Part shown: positions 55,036-64,000 of the stretch, in pieces
Layout of the letters: each line of letters starts with the position of its first letter
How positions within the stretch are numbered: position 1 is the first letter of the stretch
From: Sinosporangium siamense
GTDB lineage: Bacteria; Actinomycetota; Actinomycetes; Streptosporangiales; Streptosporangiaceae
DNA length: 64,000 nucleotides
Direction of reading: 5' to 3'
NCBI RefSeq assembly: GCF_016863435.1
Contig: NZ_BOOW01000053.1
Location: forward strand, 1 to 64,000
Notes under the pieces: generated by a model
Told to the model about the DNA's origin: nothing
Seen by the model: the letters and a program-made list of their open reading frames with translations, nothing else
Database searches by the model: none
Program-made: the position numbers and the translations under genes

Positions 55036-56835
55036 ATGACCCGCCATGCGGGATTCGCCGCCGCATGGGCAGCCCCTCCAGACCTGGCGGAGGGGCTGCC
55101 CGCCGTACACGCCGGCCATTGGGTCATCGCGGTGGCCCCCGTCGTCGTGCTCTTGGCCCTTGTCGTCTGGGGGAGATGGTCGACCGCCGTCAACGGCCTC
55201 ATCACCCTGGTCACCGCAGCGGCCCTGGCCGCTGCCTTCTTCGGGGCCGGCCCACAGGCCCTCCTCGTCGGAGTGGGCAAAGGGTTGTGGGTGGGCGTAT
55301 GGATCCTGTGCGTGGTGGTGGCGGCGCTCTTCCTCCACCACTGCACCACCCGCATGGGCCTCGAACGATCGGGCGGCGTCCTGCGCCGAATACTCCCGCG
55401 CGACGTCGAGAACGTGCTGGTCGTCGCATGGATCTTCGCCTCCCTGGTCCAAGGCGTCGCGGGCTTCGGCGTGCCCATCGCTGTGGCCGCCCCTCTTCTC
55501 GTCACCATGGGCGTGCGCCCCGTACTCGCCGTGGCGCTTCCGCTCATCGGCTATCACTGGTCGGTCGGCTTCGGCTCGATGGGCTCGTCGTTCTACATGG
55601 GAGCCCTCACCGCCTCCCTGGACGCCGAGCAGACGGTCGCCTACGCCAAAGACAGCGCCATACTCCTCGGCGTCAACGCCCTGATCGCCGGCGTCCTGGT
55701 GGCCCTCGTCTACGGCGGCTGGCGTGAAGTGGCCCGCGCCTGGCGAGTGCTGGCGGTGTGCGGCCCCCTGATGGTGACCGCCCAGTATCTCGCCGCCCAC
55801 ATCGAACCGGCCATCGGCTCCCTCGCCGCCGGCGCCGCAGGCATCCTGGGCGTGACCCTCCTCCACTTCCTGACCCGCCACCAACGCCAACCCATCCTTG
55901 ACGCCCCCACTTCCGCTGCCTCCGAGGCCCAAGGCGCCTCGGGTCGGTCGTCCTCAAACGTTTCGATGCGTTCCACACCTGCTATGGCCTCCCAGAAATC
56001 GGTGAATGCCGGTTCGCAACCAAGCGGCCAAGCCGACGACACCATCCAGACATCGAACGGGAGAGGTGCACCTGACCAGGGCGAGGTGGAGCCCAAGACA
56101 GCGTCACCCGCGATGGTCTTCCTGCCCTACGCGCTGCTCTTCGCGGTGGCGCTGGCCGTCTACCTGCCGACACCCTCACGAGAGTGGGTGAAAACCCACC
56201 TGCTGGCGGGACCGTCCTTCCCCTCCACCCAAACCTCATACGGCCTGGTCAATCCCCCCGTAGACACCTACACCCCCATCGCCTTGCTCGGCCACCCCGC
56301 GACCTACATCGTGCTCGCCGCCCTCCTGGCTCTGATGGTCTGGCGCATCCGTGGCATCTGGCCAAAGGGCGCACTGAGACCCACCCTCGGAACATGGGCC
56401 AGGCAAGTGCGCAAATCAGCGGCCTCCCTCCTCGCTCTCACCGCCGTCGCCAACCTCATGACCGACACCGGGATGGTGAGAATGGTGGCGGTCGGCATCG
56501 CCGAAGCGATCGGCCCGTTCTATCCACTCGCAGCAGCCGCGATCGGATGCCTTGGAGCGTTCCTCACCGGCTCGACAACCTCATCCAACGCCCTGTTCGC
56601 GTCACTGCAACGCGACGTCGCCGGCCAGATCGGCGTGTCCCCGTCCTCACTGCTCGCCGCACAATTGGCAGGCGGCAACATCGGTAACTCCCTGGCCCCC
56701 GTCACCACGTTGATCGGCGCGGTATCACTGGGCGACCGCACCATCACCGGAGCGGTATTCCGCCAGGCAGTCCGAGTCGCATGGGTCCTGCTCGCGATCA
56801 CCGCCCTCCTGACCGTGGTCCTCATCACCCGCTGA
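55036..56835 (+). CDS. L-lactate permease family transporter
   Basis: 599 residues with about twelve or more membrane helices. Conserved parts: WIFASLVQGVAGFGVPIAVA, LPLIGYHWSVGFGSMGSSFY, TGSTTSSNALFASLQRDVAG, and LLAAQLAGGNIGNSLAPVTT, all typical of LctP. Imports lactate or glycolate with protons. A hydrophilic Ser/Gln-rich loop of about 70 residues (near 55900-56100) separates the two halves. ATG 55036 is chosen from homology. Confidence 0.93.
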   Translation: MTRHAGFAAAWAAPPDLAEGLPAVHAGHWVIAVAPVVVLLALVVWGRWSTAVNGLITLVTAAALAAAFFGAGPQALLVGVGKGLWVGVWILCVVVAALFLHHCTTRMGLERSGGVLRRILPRDVENVLVVAWIFASLVQGVAGFGVPIAVAAPLLVTMGVRPVLAVALPLIGYHWSVGFGSMGSSFYMGALTASLDAEQTVAYAKDSAILLGVNALIAGVLVALVYGGWREVARAWRVLAVCGPLMVTAQYLAAHIEPAIGSLAAGAAGILGVTLLHFLTRHQRQPILDAPTSAASEAQGASGRSSSNVSMRSTPAMASQKSVNAGSQPSGQADDTIQTSNGRGAPDQGEVEPKTASPAMVFLPYALLFAVALAVYLPTPSREWVKTHLLAGPSFPSTQTSYGLVNPPVDTYTPIALLGHPATYIVLAALLALMVWRIRGIWPKGALRPTLGTWARQVRKSAASLLALTAVANLMTDTGMVRMVAVGIAEAIGPFYPLAAAAIGCLGAFLTGSTTSSNALFASLQRDVAGQIGVSPSSLLAAQLAGGNIGNSLAPVTTLIGAVSLGDRTITGAVFRQAVRVAWVLLAITALLTVVLITR

Positions 56836-56846
56836 ACCTGCCGGAC

Positions 56847-56888
56847 GACCTCACCCGGCAGACCCCACAGGAGATGGCGGGTGAGGTC
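56847..56888 (+). terminator. Hairpin terminator of lctP
   Basis: 11-bp perfect stem GACCTCACCCG / CGGGTGAGGTC with a 20-base loop, 12 bases after the stop. Confidence 0.65.
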
Positions 56889-57145
56889 CGCGCGGTGTCC
56901 CCTCGCTTGATGGTCTTGGTGGCGGACACATCCGGAACGGCTTGCGGGCACAAGGCCAGGCAAGCAGACGAGGCAGGTCCCACCTGCGGCCCCACCACTG
57001 CCAGTAGAACTTCTCCCGGTGAGGAAGTTGGCCATAGGCAGCCTGAAATCCGCGTATGCGTGACGATGTCGGTGGCGATTGGTGGGTTGAGGCTTGTTTG
57101 GAGAGGGGGTTTTTGTGCAGGCCGTTCTGATGAGAGTCAGTCACA

Positions 57146-58909
57146 TCACGTCGTGATTCGGTCGAAGGCTGTGGCGAAGTCGGCGGCGAGGGGGTGGTTG
57201 GCGGACCAGACCGCGCGGCGCAACGGGAGGAGGATGTCGCGGACGCGGGGGGAGAGGACGGAGGCGCCGAGAGGTGGCAAGACGCGCAGGCCCTCCCGGA
57301 AGGCGGCGTGTTCGTCGCCCGTGGCGAGCAGTGCTGTGCTGAGGAGGGCGCGAGCCTGGAGGCGGTCGCGGACTCCCGTGTCGGGGGCGTCGGCCGCGGT
57401 CCTGAGACATTCGATCGCAGTGGTGGGCCGGTGCAGGGCGAGCGCGGCCACCCCTTGAGCGGCTGAGATCTCTCCCCTGGTCATCGACCCTGCCCAAGGC
57501 GGGTCGTCCTCGTGTGGGCCGCGCTCGAACTCGCGTATGGCGCGGGCCAGGGTAGAACGGTGATCGTCTTCTTGGCCGAGGACCGCGTGGGCCTGCGACT
57601 CGCGGAGTGACAGCATGGCGTAGACGCGAGGGGTCGCCCAGTGACGGGCGGCGTCATATGCGGCGTCGAGCAGGCGCAGTGCCTCGCGGCCTCCGGCCGG
57701 CTGTTCGGCGCAGAGGGTGGAGAAGCGGGCGGCGTTGGCGGACGCGGCGTGCACGAAGAGCCGGTCGTCGGTGGCTTGGGTGGCGCATAGACAGGCATCG
57801 GTGTGCAGTTTGCGGGCCAGGTCGGGCAGGGCCGAGTCGAGCGCGAGCCGTCCGGCGCAGACACCGATCTCGCCGACCGCCGAGAGCAGTCGCCTGCCGA
57901 CCCCCTCGGAATAGTCGGCCTCGTCGAGCATGCGGCGCGCGCGGGCGAGGAGGCTGAGGGCGGGGCCGATGAGCAGCGCGCCCCCGATCACCTGGTCCTG
58001 CGCGTAGAGCCGATCGACACACGCCCGGAGGTAGGTCACGTGGGTGGCGGTGATCCGCGCGGGCACCACGACGCCGGCACCGACGGGAAGAGGCGCCACA
58101 TGGACGTCGCGGGGACGTGTCTCCGCGACGCCACCGAGAGGCCCCACGATCGTGGGCATCTGGACCTCCCGCCGCACGGGTGACGGACGGCCCGCCCTGG
58201 CCGAATGCGGCGGCTCCGTCTTCCCGGGCGGACTGAAGGGACCGAATCCCCGGGGACCTCGGTCGGGTGGACGCGTCGGGTGCGCCTTCTCGGGTGGGAC
58301 GGCAGGGCCGGGTTCTCCAGGGTTCTGTGCGGGTCGGTGTGATGGGTCGGTCGCTCCGGCCGGAGTGGTGGGCGCGGATCTTTGCGGGGCCTGGTCGGCC
58401 GGGTGGCTCGTCGCGGGTCCGGACCCTTGAAGGTCTCGTTTGGACGTGTCAGGTGGGGCGGTCTTTCCGGGTGAACCGGTGGAACCGGGTCTGCGGGGGA
58501 CTCGACCGGGTGGCTGGGGCGGGTCGGTGTGGCGGGGGCCGCCGGTCAGCAGGGGGGACAAGGCCTCGCGCGGGATGTCGAGGCGGTCGGCGAGGCGCAG
58601 TAGCTCCCGGAGGTCGAAGAGCGTGTCGCGGTCGCCGCTCTCGACCCTCGCCACGGAACTCTGCGACCAGCCGATCAGCTCGGCGAGCTCAAGCTGGCTC
58701 ATGTCGAGCGCGCTGCGCACAAGGGCGAGGAAGCCCCCGAGGTTGTGACGTTCGAGGGCATCGCGCATGACCACGCAGTCCCACATCCAGGTGGGGGTCG
58801 TGTCGTTGATCTCCCTGACAGCCCTCTCACATGTCACGCAGACGGGGCCGCCGCCGAAGCGGTCGGGGCGGGTTTGCCCGCAGGCGGGGCACAGGCGTGT
58901 GTCGTCCAT
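57146..58909 (-). CDS. XRE-family regulator with zinc-ribbon N-terminus, Pro-rich linker and TPR region
   Basis: 587 residues. Residues 7-27 hold CPACG...CVTC (zinc-ribbon-like); then an XRE helix-turn-helix (MSQLELAELIGWSQSSVARVESG, about residues 69-92); then a 120-residue proline-rich linker with PPGKT-like repeats; then helical TPR-like sequence (EALRLLDAAYDAARHW, ATDDRLFVHAASANAARFS). This layout is common in actinomycetes for development-type regulators. A palindromic operator lies upstream (58982-59026). Confidence 0.85.
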   Translation of the reverse strand: MDDTRLCPACGQTRPDRFGGGPVCVTCERAVREINDTTPTWMWDCVVMRDALERHNLGGFLALVRSALDMSQLELAELIGWSQSSVARVESGDRDTLFDLRELLRLADRLDIPREALSPLLTGGPRHTDPPQPPGRVPRRPGSTGSPGKTAPPDTSKRDLQGSGPATSHPADQAPQRSAPTTPAGATDPSHRPAQNPGEPGPAVPPEKAHPTRPPDRGPRGFGPFSPPGKTEPPHSARAGRPSPVRREVQMPTIVGPLGGVAETRPRDVHVAPLPVGAGVVVPARITATHVTYLRACVDRLYAQDQVIGGALLIGPALSLLARARRMLDEADYSEGVGRRLLSAVGEIGVCAGRLALDSALPDLARKLHTDACLCATQATDDRLFVHAASANAARFSTLCAEQPAGGREALRLLDAAYDAARHWATPRVYAMLSLRESQAHAVLGQEDDHRSTLARAIREFERGPHEDDPPWAGSMTRGEISAAQGVAALALHRPTTAIECLRTAADAPDTGVRDRLQARALLSTALLATGDEHAAFREGLRVLPPLGASVLSPRVRDILLPLRRAVWSANHPLAADFATAFDRITT

Positions 58910-58981
58910 GGCTCAGATCCCTCGGTCAGGTGTTCGACGAAGCGGGGATCAGGTTAGGGCCCGGGACCGACAGGACGCGAT

Positions 58982-59026
58982 GCCAATGTGGCATCGCCCG
59001 AGCACGGAGAGTGATGCCACATTGGC
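58982..59026. promoter_or_regulatory. Double palindromic operator of the XRE regulator region
   Basis: GCCAATGTGGCATC (58982-58995) and its exact inverse GATGCCACATTGGC (59013-59026), 31 bases centre to centre (about three helical turns). Each half also contains its own TGCCA / TGGCA palindrome. It lies in the divergent interval between the XRE gene and the 59121 gene, so it probably controls one or both. Confidence 0.7.
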
Positions 59027-59120
59027 GTTTCGCGGAGAGCTCTGATCATGCATCCTCTGGAGTCGACATCAGTCGAGCCCGGTCGTCCGGACCGCGGCTC
59101 GTTCGACAAGGAGGTGGGAT

Positions 59121-59573
59121 GTGACGACTCCGGAGGCGGCCGTCCAACGGCTGAGAGAGGCGCTGGCGGCACTCGGCGTCGCGACGACGCCGGCCAAGGT
59201 GAAGCGCCGGCGCGGGGACACCGTCACCCTCGATGTGGCGCCGGGGCTGCTGCTGTGGTGTGGCTCAGGCTCGTTCCGCTGGGTGGGGCCGGGCAACACC
59301 TGGCACGTTCAGCCGGTCGAGGCCGTGGCGCAGACGGCCAAGCTGCTGTTCCGGCACGTCGACGGCGACCTCGTCTTCGAACTGCGAGCACGATTCCCCA
59401 AGTGGACGATCTTCCGCATCGCCGGCACCGACCGCCTGTGCGCCGCCCCGGCCACGGTCGCCCTCTCGGCGGCCCCCGCCGTGAACGCGGCATCGGCGGA
59501 GGAACTCAGCACCCGCCTCCAGGAAATCGAGTCCGTCCACGGTCGCGAGGCCCGGGAGGACCCACCGCCTTAG
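59121..59573 (+). CDS. Hypothetical protein, 150 residues
   Basis: GTG 59121 with GGAGGTGGGAT upstream. No motif I recognise. Starts MTTPEAAVQRLREALAAL and continues with VTLDVAPGLLLWCGSGSFRW. No signal peptide or membrane segment. Divergent from the XRE regulator and sharing its operator region. Confidence 0.7.
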   Translation: MTTPEAAVQRLREALAALGVATTPAKVKRRRGDTVTLDVAPGLLLWCGSGSFRWVGPGNTWHVQPVEAVAQTAKLLFRHVDGDLVFELRARFPKWTIFRIAGTDRLCAAPATVALSAAPAVNAASAEELSTRLQEIESVHGREAREDPPP

Positions 59574-59642
59574 CGCTCAGCTCTCTGCCTTACCGCTGAG
59601 GGCAGCCGCTGCTCGCCTACTTCCCCATCCACAGACAGCCCA

Positions 59643-61226
59643 TCACACGGTGGATCGAGGCTCGGAGCTGCGGGCCTCTTCGTGGTCCGGCTCCGGCATC
59701 GGACCCTTCTTCCTTCCGGCAGCAGGCAACGTAATCAGCAGCACAGCTGCTCCGAGGAGTGCGATGACCGCGATCCAGCCCGCGCCGACGTGCATAGCAT
59801 GGATAAACGCATTATCGGCAGCCTGAGCAAGAGTGGGCCGGTCGATAGCGGTGGCGACGTGGCGGGCCTGTTCGGCGGAGACTCGCGCCTGATCCTGCAC
59901 CGGACCGGGTAGATCCTCCAGCGAAGGTTCGATCGCACGCCGGTAAACGATCGACATGATCGTGCCGCCTACTGCGATTCCGATCACACTGCCGGTTTGT
60001 CGCACGGTGTTGGTGACGGCCGATCCTGCACCGGCCTGGTCCAACGGCAGGTTGCTGATCAATGCGGCCGTAACGGGGCCGATCACCATGCCGATCGAGA
60101 GACCCTGGATGAACAACAGGATCTCGATCCAGACGAGTGGAGTCTGGAGTCCGAGGAACCCATACCCGCCCATGGTCAGCGCGGCCACGGTCAGCGCCGG
60201 CACGGTGACAAGACGCAGCGACAGGCGGCGAACCAGGCGCGAGGCGAGGGGTGCCCCCACGAGCGCGCCGAGTGCGGTCGGGATATTGGCCAAACCCGCC
60301 TTCATCGGCGAAAAACCGAGCGCGCCTTGCAGATAGAACGCGTTATAGAAGGTGATGGCGGCCACAGCAAAGAACAGCAATCCGAGCGCCACATTGCCGC
60401 CACCGAATGTGCGCTGCGCGAGCAGTCGCGGATCAAAGCCGGGCACCTTGATGCGCAGTTCGACGAGCACGAAAACGGCCAGCAGCACCAGACCGACAAC
60501 GATCGGCGCCCAGACGTCGGTATGACTCCACGAAGCCACCTGCCCCGCCCGGATCAGCCCGTAGGCCAACGCCACGAGCCCACTGATCGACAGCAACATT
60601 CCGGCGGGGTCCAGTGGCCGCCGAGTGGAGCTGCGGAAATTCGGAACCAGCACGGCGAGCCCGGCCAGCATCAATGCCGCGACCGGGACATTGATCAGAA
60701 AGACGGAGCCCCACCAGAAATGATCGAGCAGGAACCCCGCCAGCACCGGGCCGGCAGCCATTCCGACACCGGCCGACGTCGAGAAAATGCCGATCGCGGC
60801 AGCCCGCGCGGGGCCGGTAAAGGTCCACATCAGGATGGCCAGGTTGGCGGGCGTGATCAGCGCGCTGCCCACCCCCATCACAGCTCGAGCTGCGATCAGC
60901 TGGCCCACATCGCTTGCGTACGCCGCCCACAGCGAGGCCCCGGCGAAGATCACCAACCCACTGGAAAACACGGTCCGGTGACCGAACCGATCGCCCAATG
61001 CGCCTGCGGTGAACATCAATGTGGCGAAGGCCAGGGTGTACGAACCGGTCGCCCATTGCAGCTGGCCGGGATCGGCCCCCAGTCCGCGGACCGGGTCTGC
61101 AAGGGTCTCCAGCGTGGTACTCAGGACGGTGTTTTCCAGCCAAATCAGCAGCGAACACAACATGAGAACGGCAAGAATCGCCTGCTGCCTGAACTTCGGC
61201 AACGTTGGAGGCGCGGTCATGAACAC
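59643..61226 (-). CDS. DHA2-type MFS multidrug efflux transporter
   Basis: 527 residues with about fourteen helices. LGDRFGHRTVFSSGLVIFAG (motif A-like), GVGSALITPANLAILM (motif C region is weaker) and the C-terminal IHAMHVGAGWIAVIALLGAA. Belongs to the EmrB/QacA group of drug pumps. Direct repeats upstream (61334-61389) may be the binding site of its regulator, which is not in the window. Confidence 0.9.
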   Translation of the reverse strand: MFMTAPPTLPKFRQQAILAVLMLCSLLIWLENTVLSTTLETLADPVRGLGADPGQLQWATGSYTLAFATLMFTAGALGDRFGHRTVFSSGLVIFAGASLWAAYASDVGQLIAARAVMGVGSALITPANLAILMWTFTGPARAAAIGIFSTSAGVGMAAGPVLAGFLLDHFWWGSVFLINVPVAALMLAGLAVLVPNFRSSTRRPLDPAGMLLSISGLVALAYGLIRAGQVASWSHTDVWAPIVVGLVLLAVFVLVELRIKVPGFDPRLLAQRTFGGGNVALGLLFFAVAAITFYNAFYLQGALGFSPMKAGLANIPTALGALVGAPLASRLVRRLSLRLVTVPALTVAALTMGGYGFLGLQTPLVWIEILLFIQGLSIGMVIGPVTAALISNLPLDQAGAGSAVTNTVRQTGSVIGIAVGGTIMSIVYRRAIEPSLEDLPGPVQDQARVSAEQARHVATAIDRPTLAQAADNAFIHAMHVGAGWIAVIALLGAAVLLITLPAAGRKKGPMPEPDHEEARSSEPRSTV

Positions 61227-61333
61227 CTTCGGATATCGATCGGCGGGAATCTGAACGACTGGACCATAAGCAAACTCAAAGACGCTGTCAAACTTAGAAT
61301 TTCTTGTCGAGAATGTTGCGGCCGAACGGACTA
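61227..61333. other. AT-rich gap upstream of the MFS gene
   Basis: Lower GC than the surroundings; probable promoter DNA of the MFS gene. Confidence 0.35.
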
Positions 61334-61389
61334 TATGCCCTCTACTGGATTTGCGGACCGAACAATTTTATGCCCTCCAGCGGATTTGC
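61334..61389. repeat. Two 21-bp direct repeats, possible operator
   Basis: TATGCCCTCTACTGGATTTG (from 61334) and TATGCCCTCCAGCGGATTTG (from 61369), 18 of 21 identical, 35 bases apart; a third partial copy (ATGCCCTCCAATGAG) is near 61439. Confidence 0.45.
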
Positions 61390-62095
61390 ATGCTGAAGGA
61401 TTTCATGGCTTACGGAGGGTTGCGGCTGAGTGGATTTCATGCCCTCCAATGAGCTGTCACTCACCATGGTCTTCAGCCTCGAATCCACCGCGTGAATTCT
61501 GATCACGGGTGCCGGGCGGGCTCGGGGTGGTCTGTCAGGACGTCCAGCGTCTGGCACATCCCAAGGGACAGCGATCTGTGGGAAGCAGCCGGAGGGCACC
61601 TCCCGTGGACCCTCCAGGCGTGTCCCTGTTGGAGCCTTCCAGCGGGCGGCGGCCTACCGGTCGTGCCTCGCGCGGGCTTCCCCCTCTGGCGGCGTGTCCT
61701 GTGAGGGGGTCACGCTGACGGCCGTCCTCTGGATGAAGTCCTGAACTCCGAGGGGAGGGAGCGTTTGAGGAGGCTGGCTCGCCGGGCGGTGCCGTACTCG
61801 GGCGTGAGTTTTGAGGTCGCGCGCGACGGTTCGGTGCTTCGCATGTGGTGTCGTCCGGATCTGGAATCCCCCTCGAAAACATGGTGGAAATGGCCTGGTC
61901 CAGGTCCGGCTGCGTGGCCGGGGCGGGAATTTCGTGAAGTTGCTCAACCATTCGGTCGGGGCGCGCGTCAAGAATGTGTCAGAGGGGGCGGAGGGGGTGT
62001 CAGGATTCCGTCGCGATCATAGGTGGTGGGTGCGGTGCGGATTAGCGTTTCTCTCGGCCGGTGGATGATCCGGCAGTGCGGACGCGGAGGTGCAC
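61390..62095. other. Gene-less stretch
   Basis: No frame with a recognised motif or good ribosome site; long open frames on both strands are due to GC bias. Nothing else seen apart from the partial third repeat near 61439. Confidence 0.4.
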
Positions 62096-62458
62096 GTGAT
62101 AGTCGACCGAGTGGGCGAACGGCTGCTGCTGGTGCCGGTTCGGTCCGGGGGAGGGATGCTGGCCTTGCGATATTTCCGGACGGCCGCAGGCGTACGCACC
62201 GTGGTGGGCTTCACCTCGCGAGAGCTGCTCGCCGGGGTGCTGGGGGCCTCGCAGGAGTTCGTGAAGCTCAGCGAGCAGGCACTTCGTGGCATGGTCGGCG
62301 GGCTCGACACGGTCGGCATCCTGGTGGACCCGTCCGGTACGGCGGAAGCCGGGGCCGGCGCCCGCCGGAAAACAAGCGCGAGGAGGAGCGGGCGGGGGTT
62401 GGGCCGCGGCGGGACTTCGGCGCCGGCGCGGTGTGTCGACAGGTCCTCGGCCGCCTGA
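62096..62458 (+). CDS. SAV_915-like small protein
   Basis: 120 residues. GTG 62096 with GGAGG 5 bases upstream. The stretch LALRYFRTAAGVRTVVGFTS and QEFVKLSEQALRGM resembles actinomycete SAV_915-type proteins of unknown function. The C-terminal part is Arg/Gly-rich and less typical. Confidence 0.5.
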   Translation: MIVDRVGERLLLVPVRSGGGMLALRYFRTAAGVRTVVGFTSRELLAGVLGASQEFVKLSEQALRGMVGGLDTVGILVDPSGTAEAGAGARRKTSARRSGRGLGRGGTSAPARCVDRSSAA

Positions 62459-62680
62459 TCGACGTTGCGGTGCCCGCCCGTCCTGCCCCTCTCGGAAGGG
62501 GGAGAGGGCGGGCTCGCCGTCGCAACACATTTCCCTCCGCCGTTTGTTCATGCGGTGGCATATACAGGCCGTAAATATCCGGCCCGGCGACGTCAGGGAA
62601 ACACATGGAAAGGGCTCGCGGGGAGCCGCGAGCAGTTCGATGGAATTAGGGAAACGTCATTAGGTGAAAGGGGGAGGCGA

Positions 62681-63370
62681 ATGAGGGCTGGAGTGTTCCG
62701 TCCGCAAGGGAGGGGAACGCCGCTGGGCCTTTCGCTCGCGGCGGGTTTCACAGTTGTCGTGATGGCTACCGCGCTTGCCTCGGTGGTGTTCCAGGGAGTG
62801 GACAGCACAGGTCGCACGGCTGTCATGGTGCTGACCGTGGGGATGTTCGCGGCCACCGGCGTATCGGCCCTCGCCGCTCTGGCGACAGGTGTGATCGCCT
62901 GGTTGTTCACCACGGGTTTCCTGGTGAACACGGCGGGTGAGTTGTCGTTGTCCGCTTCGGACGCTCTGCGTCTCGTGGCTTTGGTCTGCATCGCCGCGGC
63001 GGGCGCGGCCGCGTCGGCGTTGTTCCGGCAGCCTCTTCACGAGGTCGATCCCACACAGGAGAACGACGACCCTCATCGCCTTGGCCTACGGGTGGTGCCG
63101 GGTGGTGAGGTGCGAAACCGCACGGTGGGCGACACGGGTCCCGTGATCACCTCCGACCCTCTCCGTCACCCTGGGATCGTCGACCTGGCTGAGGCTCGCG
63201 TCCGTATGCAGGGCCTGGCGAAGGTGCCGACCCCACGGAGAACGCTCGACCTTCCTGCGGCTCCGGGCCCCGACCCCGAGTCACCCCGCAAGGGCAAGGC
63301 CGGACCGGAGCGCCGCACGCCCCCGGGCCGAGGGGGAGTCCCCGGCATGCGGACCAAGCGGTCTGACTGA
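62681..63370 (+). CDS. Membrane protein with a DUF4118-like region
   Basis: 229 residues from ATG 62681, after GGGGGAGG. Residues about 15-110 hold about four hydrophobic segments (LGLSLAAGFTVVVMATALAS, MVLTVGMFAATGVSALAALA) resembling the KdpD-like DUF4118 membrane region, without a kinase. The rest is a hydrophilic, Pro/Arg-rich tail. Function unknown. Confidence 0.6.
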   Translation: MRAGVFRPQGRGTPLGLSLAAGFTVVVMATALASVVFQGVDSTGRTAVMVLTVGMFAATGVSALAALATGVIAWLFTTGFLVNTAGELSLSASDALRLVALVCIAAAGAAASALFRQPLHEVDPTQENDDPHRLGLRVVPGGEVRNRTVGDTGPVITSDPLRHPGIVDLAEARVRMQGLAKVPTPRRTLDLPAAPGPDPESPRKGKAGPERRTPPGRGGVPGMRTKRSD

Positions 63371-63552
63371 CGCGCTGCTCCGGTTCGTGCGCAGACCACG
63401 CGGTGCGATTGACACGCTGTCTGCTTTCTACGCGAACCGGGCGGTGCGAGTGACTCACTGACGAAGAAGGGCCGCTGGCGGCCGGCCAAACGCGTTGTCC
63501 CACGGAGAACACCTGAAAATACGGCTTGCGCCATCGGCGTGGGACAGGAGGG

Positions 63553-64000
63553 TCACTCGGTCAGCAATGCCGTGCCCAGGTTGCCTACCGACCGGGTGAC
63601 GAGGTCGGTGTGGGTGTGCTCGGCCCCCGCCCGGCGGAGCAGGAGGATGGTGTACTCCAGGTCGCCCAGGTTGCGGCAGGCCAGCCGCACCTCCGCGTCG
63701 ACGTCGCCGGCCAGCATGAGGGCGTCGACCACGGCCGGGACCTCGCGGAGTTGCTCTTCGAACCGGGCGTTGGTCACATCGTGCCTGAGCCGTACTCGGA
63801 CGACGGCTTCCACAGGGCGGCCGAGGGCCGCCGGGTTGAGGTGGGCGCGGATCGCCTGGAGAACGCCGCTGTCGGCGAGGCGGCGGATTCGGGCGGCCAC
63901 GGCGCTGTCGCCGAGTTGCACCCCTTTGGCGAGATCGCAGTTCCGGGTGCGTCCGTCGAGCATGAGGGCGTGCAGAATCCGGCGGTCGATGTCGTCGAGG
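63553..64000 (-). CDS. Lrp/AsnC family transcriptional regulator, partial
   Basis: Open to the right edge; the reading there is LDDIDRRILHALMLDGRTRN, the usual N-terminus of Lrp-type helix-turn-helix (D-x-x-DxxIL-xxL), and the rest is RIRRLADSGVLQAIRAHLNP and the RAM ligand-binding domain. Regulates genes in response to amino acids. The start codon is outside the window. Confidence 0.9.
   Translation of the reverse strand, partial: LDDIDRRILHALMLDGRTRNCDLAKGVQLGDSAVAARIRRLADSGVLQAIRAHLNPAALGRPVEAVVRVRLRHDVTNARFEEQLREVPAVVDALMLAGDVDAEVRLACRNLGDLEYTILLLRRAGAEHTHTDLVTRSVGNLGTALLTE

Noticed and set aside
59997-61502. 501-residue plus-strand frame
   Set aside because: Antisense to the MFS gene; composition is a mirror of its codons and no motif is found.

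Overview
The window is high-GC actinomycete DNA. GTG and TTG starts are frequent, many genes overlap by 4 bp (ATGA, GTGA, TTGA), and type I PKS and NRPS genes, an adenosylcobalamin riboswitch, LuxR, AraC and Lrp regulators and an AA10 polysaccharide monooxygenase are present. A Streptosporangiales-type genome is a reasonable guess; the sequence gives no rRNA or tRNA to fix it.

Left block (1-4472): the 3' part of a modular type I PKS (AT-DH-KR-ACP plus a C-terminal docking tail) and a fragment of a cytochrome P450. An aminoglycoside-adenylyltransferase-like gene (4469-5242), a two-gene heterodimeric ABC exporter (5724-9337), a phosphopantetheinyl transferase, a DUF4345 membrane protein and an AraC regulator follow.

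Centre-left block (12185-27716): ten genes on the + strand, tightly packed and mostly overlapping, that look like one operon for a lipo- or aryl-peptide pathway: acyl-AMP ligase, NRPS C-A-T with a glycine-like code, a free-standing condensation protein, a kynurenine-3-monooxygenase-type flavoenzyme, a DUF6875-like protein, NRPS C-A-T-R with a terminal reductase, an MFS exporter, an O-methyltransferase, MbtH and a free carrier protein. The likely logic is: ligase loads an acid on the free carrier protein, two modules extend it, the R domain releases an aldehyde or alcohol. A perfect palindrome precedes the operon and a 14-bp-stem terminator follows it.

Middle (27717-30988): a scarred region with two relics of IS605-type element ends, a LuxR regulator fragment, a secreted phytase-like esterase and a GNAT acetyltransferase.

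Cobalamin block (30989-45823): cobN under a B12 riboswitch, divergent cobG-cobH-(repeat ORF)-cobIJ, cobK, and cobL with a PPOX-type flavoprotein, interspersed with an asparaginase, a cysteine desulfurase and an imine-reductase-like gene. cobN, cobG and the cobH/cobIJ junction each carry an in-frame tandem repeat array with a different unit, which is unusual.

Right block (45884-64000): a frameshifted DUF4429/SHOCT gene, an AA10 LPMO, a DUF305 lipoprotein, a tandem set of tiny presumed secreted paralogues, a rearrangement scar joining a 5'-truncated aldehyde dehydrogenase to a 5'-truncated MFS gene, a gamma-glutamyltransferase homologue, a lactate permease, an XRE/TPR regulator with a palindromic operator, a drug-type MFS pump and a partial Lrp/AsnC regulator at the right edge. 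The palindrome TAGGAAA-N-TTTCCTA occurs upstream of the NRPS operon and of the tiny secreted genes, and in degenerate form upstream of the LPMO, suggesting a shared regulator.
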